Shown here piece after piece: positions 1 through 10,646 of a stretch of 64,000 nucleotides of DNA. The first letter of the stretch is position 1, and every line of letters starts with the position of its first letter. The notes below the pieces were generated by a model. The model saw only the letters and a program-made list of their open reading frames with translations, was not told where the DNA came from and did not search any database. The translations under genes and the position numbers were made by a program. Origin of the DNA: Osedax fenrisi (taxonomy: Eukaryota > Annelida > Polychaeta > Sabellida > Siboglinidae); NCBI GenBank assembly GCA_964019155.1, contig OZ025245.1, positions 15,726,019-15,790,018 on the forward strand. Direction: 5' to 3'.

Positions 1-1400
1 TTATAGAATATCATTTATTGTCTCTAACATCGAAGCCAATATATGTTGTATCCAGTAGCTATACAGTAGCGTATATTACGTTGATGCCTTCATACCTACT
101 ACTATAGTACGTATACTATCCGCATGTATTGACCGGTAACCCTAGTGAGTCACTGTTCTTCTAGTGAGTCATAGAGTTCTGTCTGTCTGTCACCAGTTTT
201 ACTAAGATTATCGGGGCCGTCGGAATGATATTTACGAGGGGCCGCTTTTAATATATGCAAATTTACGTTTCCCCTAATTAATTCTAAATTATTTATCATA
301 TATATATTATGTATATATTTTTTATATACAATTAAAGTTTAATATAGTAAAATTCACATCTAGTAAAATCCCTAAATATTAAAAATTAAAAAATAATGTT
401 TAGACTTCCTATTTCCTATTTAGAATGATAACACTTAATTATGCTGTAAACAATTTAATATAGTCAGTGAACCCACAAACTCTGGAAATAAATCAGGTTT
501 TTTTGGCCGGGTCCATCATAAAATTCAATAACATAATATATTTAAATGAGTGAATATTTTCGAGATATTGGATTATTTATTTACATTAGATAATTTTAAT
601 TTATAAATAGATATAATTATAGCGGAAATATAACTGAAATAATTTACTTAGAATTTCAAATAAGTATAAAGCCAATACCCCAAACTATGCATAGAGTAAT
701 CATCAATTTAAATTGATTAAAATTTATTAACAAAATTTACTTTTTCATTAAATATATCAAATTTATATAGAAGTTTATTGCACACATAATAATAATATTT
801 GTTATTGAATCACATTTATATATATATTGAATACAATATAAATAACGGATATAAATGGACCTCTAAAGAAGTCATAGACTTATACATGTTATAAATAACT
901 GTGAAGGGCCTTAATAATACAAATATATATATGTGTATGTGTTAATGCTGTAAATGATACCACTGTTATCCCAAAACTGTGTGAATCATGTAGGTATTGA
1001 GTGCAAATATATATCCTGTAGATACCAAGTGTATTAATATGTATGTATTATTAGTGATAAGTGATTCACTTGAAGTGAATGTATTAAATAGATTGGGAGG
1101 TTCTAGAACAAAGAGGAATGCAATAGAACAAAGAATCAGGTATGATGTTCTAACGGTATGTGTATATACATATGCTGCTGAGAAATACAATTATTGAGTT
1201 ATTTATTTATATTATATCTTATTAATAAACATATAAACTTCAACCGTACAATCTCATAGCATAAAATCTAAGCACTTAGATATAAAAATGATTGATATTT
1301 ATTGTGTAATTGTATTGTTTAGCACCTTAGCCATTGTATGTGTAAATGTATACTAATGTATACATACAGTAGACATTATTACAGTTGACAATCATTAAGC
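1..1400. other. AT-rich DNA without identifiable gene
   Basis: I saw no conserved coding motif or splice-bounded exon here, on either strand. It probably lies in an intron of the canopy gene or before it. The short open frames at 966-1197 have no exon-like composition. Confidence 0.6.
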
Positions 1401-1403
1401 TTA

Positions 1404-1538
1404 TCCCAGTAAACAGTAATAGCAGCATAATAGATATTTAATAGCAGCATAATGGCAGCATAATAGCACAATGTACACATTTATGGCTATACAATATGCT
1501 GTTATACTGCTATTATGCGGCTATTACTGTTTGCCGGG
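1404..1538. mobile_element. Palindromic MITE, copy 1 (CAGTAATAGCAGCATAATA)
   Basis: Termini CCCAGTAAACAGTAATAGC and GCTATTACTGTTTGCCGGG are inverted copies; inside are repeats of AGCAGCATAATA. A second copy lies at 8068-8251. Non-autonomous, no transposase seen. Confidence 0.85.
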
Positions 1539-1627
1539 ATGTTTCATATACTTAGCTGAGTTTAGCACATGGTGAGGGGGGGGGTTTCACAGTATACACA
1601 TGTTGACTAAGGGTGTGTTTTTTGTAA

Positions 1628-2335
1628 CGTACCACAGTACCACAGTCCCACAGTACCACAGTACCACTTGTATGCTTATACATGTAAACTCAAGTGGGAC
1701 TGTGGTACTACTTTTTAAACGTCCCATACCACAGTACCACAGTACCACAGTACCACAGTACCACAGTCCCACAGTACCACAGTACCACAGTACCACAGTA
1801 CCACAGTACCACAGTACCATCCTCGATATAGATATAGGGAGCGTTTATTTATATTGATGTTTCCGATGAACCATCTGAAACGCCCGCGAATTTAACTCAA
1901 GTGGGACTGTGGTACGTTGGGATATTTTGTATGTTTTATAACATACCACAGTACCACAGTACCACAGTCCCACAGTACCACAGTACCACTTGTATGCTTA
2001 TACATGTAAACTCAAGTGGGACTGTGGTACTACTTTTTAAACGTCCCATACCACAGTACCACAGTACCACAGTACCACAGTACCACAGTCCCACAGTACC
2101 ACAGTACCACAGTACCACAGTACCACAGTACCACAGTACCATCCTCGATATAGATATAGGGAGCGTTTATTTATATTGATGTTTCCGATGAACCATCTGA
2201 AACGCCCGCGAATTTAACTCAAGTGGGACTGTGGTACGTTGGGATATTTTGTATGTTTTATAACATACCACAGTCCCACAGTCCCACTTATTTTACATAT
2301 ATAAGTATACAGGTGGGACTGTGGTACTGTTTATT
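1628..2335. repeat. 322-bp tandem repeat with CCACAGTAC sub-repeats
   Basis: TGTATGCTTATACATG recurs at 1669 and 1991, period 322, with a partial third copy. Inside are runs of ACCACAGT (9-10 bp) and inverted copies (AAGTGGGACTGTGGTAC), so hairpins are possible. Apparent small proteins of both strands are repeat artefacts. Confidence 0.93.
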
Positions 2336-2397
2336 TTTAGGCAAGACAATTGCATGTACTGCGTTCATTATGTATATAGTTGTATGGTGTATGAAGT

Positions 2398-2446
2398 ACA
2401 GTGTACAATGTGTACAATGTGTACAATGTGTACAATGTGTACAAAC
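2398..2446. repeat. 10-bp repeat GTGTACAAT
   Basis: Four to five copies of TGTGTACAAT in a row. Confidence 0.85.
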
Positions 2447-3375
2447 AGTTTACTTATGTATCTATGTATATTTATATTTATAAATATTATACATTTTAAA
2501 TAAAGTATTATTACAATTTTCCACTAGATTTTATAGTGAATTACAATATTGATAATCTATTTTTAGATTTAATCATGACTAATTGTAAGAAGATCTAATG
2601 TGTTTAACTATAACTATATAAGTATTATAATTGTGTTATAATACCTAAGTTTATAGTATATAGTGTATATGTATAGCAAAGATCTTGCGAAGCAACCTTC
2701 GGAAAATCTGTATATTTAGTGTGAGTCGATTACTTCTACAAATAAAATGAAATATCTAATTCACTAACTTGTATTGCTTCTATACTAAGTTACATTTGCA
2801 TTATATGTTATTACATGTTTATATTATTTTATGTTTATATTATTTATTATTTATTAAACTATCATGCTTATATATGTATTGTTAATGTGTATTACAAGTT
2901 CCTCATTCTTATCCTTATAACCCATAGTCACTAGCATTATTAACATTGCATAGATAAAGAGGTATTTATTATTAGATATATAAAAAGAGGCAATCAATAT
3001 TATTACACTTATAATATATGTAGAAACACATTTTATTTTGAAATACTGTCAATATCAACTTTATATATAAATTTATTTATTACATTCCAATATATATATA
3101 TATATATAGAGGTATAAACAAATAAATTGTATTATATTATTTATAAATCAATATGATTAATTCAAATAGTGATATTTAATTTGCTCCTTTGTTAATGAAT
3201 TAACATTCCTTAATAATTAATCTAAATGATATAATATCATATACAACAACAATAATTTGCATTTATTTACTTCTTATATACTTCTTATTTACTTCTTATT
3301 ATATACCAGTTTTTTGTTGTAGACTTGTTGTAGTATTAATATAATAATGTTAATAGTTAAATGTTAAAAAAATAT

Positions 3376-3520
3376 AATATTTTACATTTTTAATTAGAAT
3401 ATTAATTGTATTAGTGACATCTGATGACATATGATGTATACATAATACAATACTATTGTCTTATTTATACATCAGATTTCACAAATCCAATTAATATTCT
3501 AATTAAAAATGTAAAATATT
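3376..3520. repeat. Inverted repeat with 33-bp perfect arms
   Basis: Left arm 3376-3408 and right arm 3488-3520 are exact reverse complements (core TTACATTTTTAATTAG). The loop of about 79 bp is AT-rich. Probably a foldback element. Confidence 0.85.
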
Positions 3521-3605
3521 AAATATAATATTTCTATATAATATATTTCCTATCCCCGTTTATATAAGGGGCAGGGCAGTTTACTTGTATCCAAAGCCCC
3601 TTGTA

Positions 3606-3661
<56 letters not shown>

Positions 3662-4254
3662 CATAATATATTAATATTACATAAAAATAAAGACCATCCT
3701 GCTAAATTAGGTAATAGAAACTGTGAATCGTAATGCTATTTGATAATTATTAATTCAAGTGATTGAAGTTATTGAAACTGGACACGATTAATATATATTC
3801 GTAAACATAAAATTATGTATTATAGTATTAATTAATAATTTTAATATATGGGTCATTGAAATCAGTCATTGAAAAAGCCAAGTGAAATCAGTTTTTAATT
3901 CAAAATTTATGAAATTATCACGCATTCTTCGATTTTCATGAACAATTCTGTTTATTTATTATTATAAAAAAAAAAAAATGTGTGATTTGAAAAAATGTAA
4001 TATTTTGACAGAATTATGCCCAAATGGAATTTTCAAAAAATATTTTTTTTTTCAAATTTGTTTCAAATTTCCTATATTTTAACTATTCATATCTTTATAA
4101 ATAAAAAGATAAATTTCAGCTTTTAACATATATTTATAACTACATTTTAATATCTTTCTAAATGTATAAAGTGTTCATATTTAAAATAATTATATACCAT
4201 TACATTAACCACCCCACCGCCCCCATTACAGTAACCCCCGCCCCGCCCCCATAG

Positions 4255-4403
4255 GTTATAGAAACAGGGCACGGACTAGACCGCCAGAAGAAGTTCCTGT
4301 ACCAGACGTCAGAGCTGCGACTCACCGAAGCTCTGCTCGACCCTCACGTCTGCGACAAGATCCTGCAGTACAACGTTCACGCTGAGAGGAAGGGATCGCT
4401 AAG
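4255..4403 (+). CDS. CNPY3/4-like: Canopy exon a (first exon seen)
   Basis: 149 nt, enters in phase 0 and leaves in phase 2. The acceptor is CCCCCATAG and the donor is AAG|GTTTTG. It encodes VIETGHGLDR near the start and YNVHAERKGSL at the end, with one Cys (HVCDK). A second pyrimidine-tract/AG copy (ATTACAG, AG at 4229-4230) lies 24 bp upstream of the true AG. Confidence 0.88.
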
Positions 4404-7361
4404 GTTTTGTATCACCCGCCGCGTTGTTATCTTATTATCTTTGTATCGCTGGTGTTATCTTATTGTCTTTGTATCGCTGGTGTTATCTTATTGTCTTTGT
4501 ATCGCTGGTGTTATCTTATTGTCTTTGTAGGTGTATGATTAGGTTAAGTTATTTGTAGATCAATATAAATGTTGAGAAGAAGTGCTTCTTAAAATCTTTG
4601 TATCGTTGTTATCTTATTGTCTTTGTACTGGTGTAGATATATATATAGAGTATACACTGTACATGTTGAGAGGAAGTGCTCGTTAAGTTCTTTGTATAGA
4701 CAATTATTTTTTATAGATTTTGTTTACAGTTTATTTTAAAAAATAGAAACTTATTAGTAATATGTATCAATAAACACTTTCGTTAATTATCATTTAAATA
4801 GTGAATAAACTCTATAAATCATAATAATAATAATAATGAATTAAATGGTAATAAGTAGAATTAAGTACCCAGTCCCTAATGGATGATATCGTATATTTCA
4901 CACCCACACACACCCACCCACACACACACACACACATCGCGCACACACACCCACACACGCACACACACACACACACACATCGCACCCCACAGATATGAGA
5001 AAGGAATGTCAGAAACCATGTCAACGCTGCACGCTCTTCAGCATAAAGGTAACTACTGCAGAATGGGTACATGTTAGGTACACGTTAAGTACACTAGATA
5101 GGTACACGTTAAGTACTTTCACTAGTAGTTAAGTACATTATTATTGGATACATTAGTATGTTTACTAGTTAAGTACGCCAATAACTAATTAGTGATTTCA
5201 AACTAAGAGATTTGATAATAACTTAAATTAAAATTTAGTTAAGTTTAGTGATTAAAATATTAATTTACTATAAACTTAAAACTTAAATTTACAATTAACA
5301 TTTATAAAAGTTAATTTAGATAAGTTGTAAGGATGATAACTAGATATGTATTTATGCTTAGTACATAACCGTAATATACCATTCATATTCCATCATATGC
5401 TTATTTGATAAATGTCAAGAGTTAATTACCTATCTCTGTATACACTGTATAGGATAGTACGGACGGTAGGCAAAAATTAAATAACTATAAATAACAAAGT
5501 TCATGCGTCTCTCTCAATGCGTACGTCGCGCTAATATATTATTCGTAGTTACTAATTACTTTGTATAGGCTCACTTCGGTATATAAAGCAGCTAAACAAA
5601 CTGAAGAATAAAACTAAACCAAATAAATCAAACAACATAAAAATAAAATATCAATCTGCAAATATTAATTAATCAATTAAAATGAATGGTGTATATACGT
5701 ATATTTTTATAAACTTTATAAGATTTGATTTACTTTATAATAAAGTCATTATAATAATGATTATTCCATATATACATGTTTTCATTTAGATTTTATTTTC
5801 GTGTGCATTAGAGCGTATCATACATTTGCGTAACGCACGCCTTGCGTGAACCTTGCTATTTATAGTTATTTAATTTTTGCCTACCGTCCGTATTCCCCCA
5901 CTGTATATATCTGATTACATTATATAACTATACATAAGTAATATATGTGTAATATAGATTATAATATATATAATATATGTTTATAATATAATTTAATTAT
6001 TCTAATATAAAATGTTCTATTGTTAATTCTACTGGCATATTATTAAAATTTATTAATTTTTCAATATACAAAATTATGATAATATGAGATTATCTATGCA
6101 TGATATATCATCATTACATTTATTTATATTACATCTCGTTACATTTATATAATAAATCAAATATATGACAAACAAATATACATTATATATAATTTTATGG
6201 AATAGTTTATTTGTAAAACTTTTAAAAGTATTTAAATAATGTAACTATAGAAATTAAATATAAATTATATAATATTAAATAAAGTAAATAATACAATAAC
6301 CTGCAAACTATGAATACAAATGCAAACTATTTGTATATAATATATACATTTTATATATTGTTTATTTTTAAATATTTTCTGCTTCAAAAAACTTCATTGT
6401 CAATTTTTCTGCATACAATTTTATATTGAAATTTTAACTATATATATATAAATAAATATGAAAAGTATAGTTACAATACAAACTAAATAGATCGGAATAC
6501 TATTTATATAATAAAAAATTTATAATGGAAAAAATATATGTAATATAATATGATTAGATAATTATTCACATTGCACATTATTTGTTAACATTTATTGTGT
6601 ATATCTGTTCATATTACTGAGTAATACCCCTTGAGATAAATGTATACAATGTTCATATAAATAATAATAATAATAATAATAATATATAGTTTATAGGTAA
6701 ACAAAAAATAAATAAATAAACAAAAATAATGAAGGCAAAATCGATATAAATTGATATCCAAAACTACATGGTACAAAAATTAACATTGGGCAAATTAATA
6801 TATATACTATTTTATAATATATTAATATTGTTTATCCATACTTCGTATATAAATAAGTATTAGGATCACAGTTTTTACAAATTAAATTCATAGATTCTCT
6901 CAAGCAAAAGATATAACAATAGACTTTATTAATATCGATTTTAAAATAAAGCAGTATCATAAAATGATTAATAAACTATTTCATTTGCGATGATTACACC
7001 CGCGAGAAGGTGAGTTCACTAACGTTCAACCTAACGTAGTCAACGTAACTATCGCGCCGCTACACCGGGCGTACTACCCATAATGCAACGGTACATCGCA
7101 GCAGTCGTCGTCGTTACCTAAGTACCCTACCCTGCCCCCTAGGTGTGAAAGTAGTTACCTAAGTACCCTACCCCTCCATCCCACGCCCCTCTCGCCCCCT
7201 AGTTGTGAAAGTAGTTGCCTAAGTACCCTACCCTCGCCCCCTAGGTGTGAAAGTAGAGCTGGGCTTCCCCGAGGAGATGTGGGACCAGACCTCTTCGGAA
7301 GTCTCCAAGATGCAGAGAGCCGTTAGTGTCTCTGATGACCTCTAGTCTATGATGACCTCTA

Positions 7362-7396
<35 letters not shown>

Positions 7397-10300
7397 CTCG
7401 GGTATTAGTCCTATAGTAAATGTCCTCTACTTTAGTTTATGTCCTATATTATATGTCCTCTAGTATTTGATATACACTTGTATTATAATTCCATGGACAT
7501 ATTTCATTGTAAGCATAAGTAATATATATATATATATATATATATATGAATTCTTAGAATTTATATTTAATATAAATAAAGCTATTTATCTATTTCATTT
7601 CTATTTTAAATATAACACTGTTATATAACACTAGCTTGCATGATGTGGCAGTAGGTCTAGATAAGATTACAAGTCACATACTACTACTACTATTACTAAT
7701 ACAATGTAATATATAAAATATATATGATAAATAATACAGCCATGTACACATAACAATAAATTATACATTGTTTATTGTCATTCTCATTTTAAGTATCTGT
7801 ATATGCATTTACTCTTTTTTTTAAATTCATTAATATATACCTGTGATATACGCATATATCCTATATATATATACATTTGTATGATATGCTATATTATTAC
7901 ACATAACACTTATATTCACTATTGAAAAGTCAGCATATGAAATAAGTACCAATATTAGATATATTTTCTACCAAATAGTCTCTCTATAGTTCCCTATAGA
8001 ATGTGTCGTTATTGTGTGTCCTTAACATATCCTTAACATAGTAATATAGAGAGGTACGGTAATCATTCCCAGCTAACAGTAATAGCAGCATAATAGCAGC
8101 ATAATATACTTTTAAAATTAATAGCAGCATAATATTAGCATAATAGACATATAATAGCAGCATAATGGCAGCATAATAGCACAATGTAAACATTTGAGGC
8201 TTTAGCATATGCTGTTATGCTGCTATTATGCTGCTCTTACTGTTTGCTGGGTTTCCCTAATACAGTATTACATAATAATATAACGCGACCTTGACCCCAC
8301 TGTTAAACAATGCCCTCTGTCGATAACATCCTCTACCTCTCAATGAATAGATCTCTACAACCTGTCACTATTCCTTTACTGTGATACATCCCCTATTAGC
8401 ATTATGATCACATGACTGTTGCACTACTATAGCCCTCTCTCTCTATTACTGTGAAACATCACTGAAACACACGCACTCCATTATACATCTGTCTATATGA
8501 TAAAGGGCATCTCTTTTTCACATGTAAATAATGGGCAAGCTATACTATCATTTATTATTCATTATATTGCCAATTGACATTTAACATTTGTATAGTTTAT
8601 GTATTCAATATATATATATATATATATATTAATTGATTAATTTATTTTCAATATACTTACATATTTGTAAATATAATAATCGTTTGAAAATTATAATATT
8701 TCTGTATTAAATTAAGACGAGCACCGTTTTTTATCTTGAATAAATATTTATTCTATTTTTGTATTCTAAAATATTAATGCATGAATTATATAGAATAATG
8801 TATTCCTTATAAGGAATATCAATCAATTAATGATACAGAATCAATGAATATTCAAATAAATAAATATTCTATATATTATGTCATTGCTATTTAATTTTCA
8901 TCTAAATACAAAGTATTTTGATATTTTATTTGATTTATTATGATCTGCATTATATAGTATACAATATTGACAGTAATGTATATAATATGAAGATGATAAA
9001 GAAGCCATGATAAAATGTATTCACTTATAAATCTACAATTCGCATAGACATTTATTTTCAGTTTCATTTTATAAATGCATGAAACTATTATGTGTACATA
9101 TTATTTAAAATAGTTGGTATATATTTACAATATTTGTTATTGTTTATATTTATATATTGTATTTTTTCTATAGTTATATTATTATATGTACATATTATTT
9201 ATGTATTACATAGCATAGCTTGCTTTACAAGTGAAAATATAACTATATTTACTCACAACCTTATTTTATAATATTTGTCATCAGTAAAACATTTAGGTTT
9301 TTTATATTTAGTATGTATTTTAATCAAATTATCAATAGTATTAAGAGAATTAAGTTCTTTATCTTAATTTAGATAACAATTTTATTTTTTAATTAAAAAA
9401 ATATAAAATAATTAAAAAAATAATAATTTAATAATTGAAAAAATAAGGTCTTACTTTCTAAAGAATATAATAAAACTATTCAAAAAATTGATCTCTTTCT
9501 ATATCGAATAAAAAGCCTTAGAATTTTTAAACTCGTACAATGTTTCCTATCTCTTAAATGTAAACATTTCATATTTATAGATTTTATAGATATTTTGAAG
9601 TATATATTTAATCTATTTTATTTAGTATCTAATAGTAGTATTTAGTATTTAATATATATATCTATAAAATATCGCTTTTCGATCTTATAATGAAAATGAT
9701 AATTTTAAAATTTCACAACTTTAATAAAAAATACATAATTATTATTTTTGTTTTTTTTTATGATTTATCAACCCCATTTTTTATGATTCCCCCTTCTACA
9801 TTAATCCCTACACCACCTCATCACATTCTATCACTAATATTACCCACCTTAACTGCTATGTACCCACCCTATTTACATATAAATGCTTCACTTACTTTAT
9901 ATATCCATTACCGTGCCTCATACTCACACTATCCCCCCCACCCGTCTCCGTTTCAGTGGTAAATTTACCACCCCCACTTTCGTTTCAGTGCCCCACACTA
10001 ACCCCCCCCGCCTCTATTTCAGTGCCCCCACTAACCCCCTCCCACCCACCTCCGTTTCAGTGCCCCACACTAACCACCCTCCTCCGTTTCAGTGCTACAC
10101 CCTATCCGAAGCCTACGAAGACGTCATCGAGGAGTGGTACTACCACCACCAGGAGTCCCGCTCCCTGGTGGACTACATGTGTCGCGACCGCTACCTCGTC
10201 AAGCGTAAGTTCAGCAACCAATGCCTGATCGAGGAACGCGACGACAAACTAGTCGACAAGGACCGACAACTCGCGGCCGACTACGACATTCGCGATAAGA

Positions 10301-10461
10301 CCGCGTCCAAGAAGGAGAAGGAGGCGCGTAAGGAATGGGCCGAGATTAAGCAGAGGACTCGCGAACAGGAAGAGGCTGATCTGGCCGCCGGCAAGGGGGC
10401 GAAGGGCGACTCGGGCAGCGTACGCGAGAGGTCGGAACGGATTAAGAAGAACGAGCTGTGA
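4255..10461 (+). CDS. CNPY3/4-like: Canopy-family (CNPY3/4-like) ER co-chaperone, 3' part, four exons
   Basis: Spliced coding exons 4255-4403, 4993-5048, 7245-7321 and 10093-10461 join in frame to give 215 residues and a TGA stop; the gene enters the window already in progress. Seen: the motifs ETGHGLDR, YNVHAER, KGMSETMSTLHA, ELGFPEEMWDQ and EEWYYHHQE, three cysteines, a charged Lys/Glu/Arg-rich C-terminal tail, and a C-terminal KNEL. Known of the family: canopy proteins are saposin-like ER proteins; CNPY3 (PRAT4A) works with GRP94 in folding Toll-like receptors and CNPY4 is close to it. The WYYHHQE segment and MSETMSTLH fit CNPY3/4 rather than CNPY1/2. Inferred: an ER-lumen co-chaperone. 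The missing 5' exons should carry the signal peptide and the first CxxC; I found none in 1-4254. Introns are 589, 2196 and 2771 bp. The next gene is convergent. Confidence 0.9.
4404..4700 (+). repeat. Copies around the canopy exon a donor
   Basis: TTTGTATCGCTGGTGTTATC repeats in about 28-bp units from 4424 to 4530. Two decayed copies of the exon end plus donor region (GTTGAGAGGAAGTGCTCG, then TTAAG and CTTTGTAT) lie at 4566-4603 and 4661-4698, against GCTGAGAGGAAGGGATCG in the exon. Confidence 0.8.
4993..5048 (+). CDS. CNPY3/4-like: Canopy exon b
   Basis: 56 nt, phase 2 in and phase 1 out. It encodes YEKGMSETMSTLHALQHK, the most conserved stretch of CNPY3/4. The acceptor CCCCACAG follows a CA-rich microsatellite (4899-4980) in which CACATCGC occurs twice; the donor is AAAG|GTAACT. 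Confidence 0.92.
5049..5185 (+). repeat. Donor-adjacent repeat after canopy exon b
   Basis: GGTACACGTTAAGTAC and shorter relatives (TAGTTAAGTAC) recur four to six times right after the donor. Confidence 0.65.
5458..5892. mobile_element. TIR element A with shared core
   Basis: About 45-bp termini: TACGGACGGTAGGCAAAAAT and onward at 5458, its inverse ending at 5892. Core at 5569-5660 (GGCTCACTTCGG, GCAGCTAAAC, AAACTAAACCAAA) is shared with elements at 14985 and 53161. Confidence 0.82.
7115..7256 (+). repeat. Three tandem copies of the canopy exon c acceptor
   Basis: CCTAAGTACCCTACCC, then GCCCCCTAG, then GTGTGAAAGTAG is repeated with AG at 7142, 7202 and 7244. Each copy includes the first 12 nt of exon c; the middle one has TTGTGAAAGTAG. 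Confidence 0.93.
7245..7321 (+). CDS. CNPY3/4-like: Canopy exon c
   Basis: 77 nt, phase 1 in and phase 0 out. It encodes VKVELGFPEEMWDQ followed by a Ser/Lys-rich stretch ending MQRA, matching the CNPY3/4 segment before the second Cys-containing helix. The true acceptor is the third of three tandem copies (AG at 7141-7142, 7201-7202 and 7243-7244). The donor is GCC|GTTAGT. Confidence 0.88.
8068..8251. mobile_element. Palindromic MITE, copy 2
   Basis: Termini CCCAGCTAACAGTAATAGC and CTTACTGTTTGCTGGG; shares AGCACAATGTA-ACATTT with copy 1 but has extra AGCAGCATAATA units. Confidence 0.85.
9945..10092 (+). repeat. Five tandem 3' splice sites before the last canopy exon
   Basis: AG ends at 9955-9956, 9987-9988, 10021-10022, 10059-10060 and the true 10091-10092, spaced 32, 34, 38 and 32 bp. 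Most units have TGCCCCACACTAAC, a C-rich tract and CCGTTTCAG, so each holds an exon-like start, a CTAAC branch point, a pyrimidine tract and the AG. Confidence 0.93.
10093..10461 (+). CDS. CNPY3/4-like: Canopy last exon, ends KNEL
   Basis: 369 nt, phase 0, with the TGA stop at 10459-10461. It opens CYTLSEAYEDV and EEWYYHHQE, has further Cys in DYMCRDR and NQCLIE, then a long charged tail. The final four residues are KNEL, which fits the [KRHQSA][DENQ]EL ER-retrieval pattern. The exon is far more GC-rich than its surroundings. The open frame continues upstream to 9883, but that part is duplicated 3' splice site, not coding. Confidence 0.93.
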   Translation, partial: CYTLSEAYEDVIEEWYYHHQESRSLVDYMCRDRYLVKRKFSNQCLIEERDDKLVDKDRQLAADYDIRDKTASKKEKEARKEWAEIKQRTREQEEADLAAGKGAKGDSGSVRERSERIKKNEL

Positions 10462-10487
10462 TTGGTAGGGCGGAGTCTAGTCGAGAC

Positions 10488-10600
10488 GTCTACTTAGACA
10501 TGTCTACTTAACATGTCTAATTGACATGTCTACTTAAACATGTATATTTGAAATGTCTACTTAAACATGTCGACTTAAAAATCTACTTAAATCTGTATAT
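10488..10600 (+). repeat. 3' UTR short tandem repeat
   Basis: Just after the canopy stop there are about seven degenerate 15-bp copies of TCTACTTAAACATG. They lie before the poly(A) signal and so are probably in the 3' UTR. Confidence 0.75.
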
Positions 10601-10640
10601 ATATTTATATATAATATACTTAATGTCTGTAAATATTTCT

Positions 10641-10646
10641 AATAAA
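10641..10646 (+). terminator. Poly(A) signal AATAAA of the canopy gene
   Basis: The first AATAAA after the stop codon, 180 nt downstream. No cleavage site can be proven from sequence. Confidence 0.55.

Noticed and set aside
9883..10092. Upstream extension of the last canopy exon's open frame
   Set aside because: It consists of tandem 3' splice sites with branch points; family alignment starts at CYTLSEAYED.
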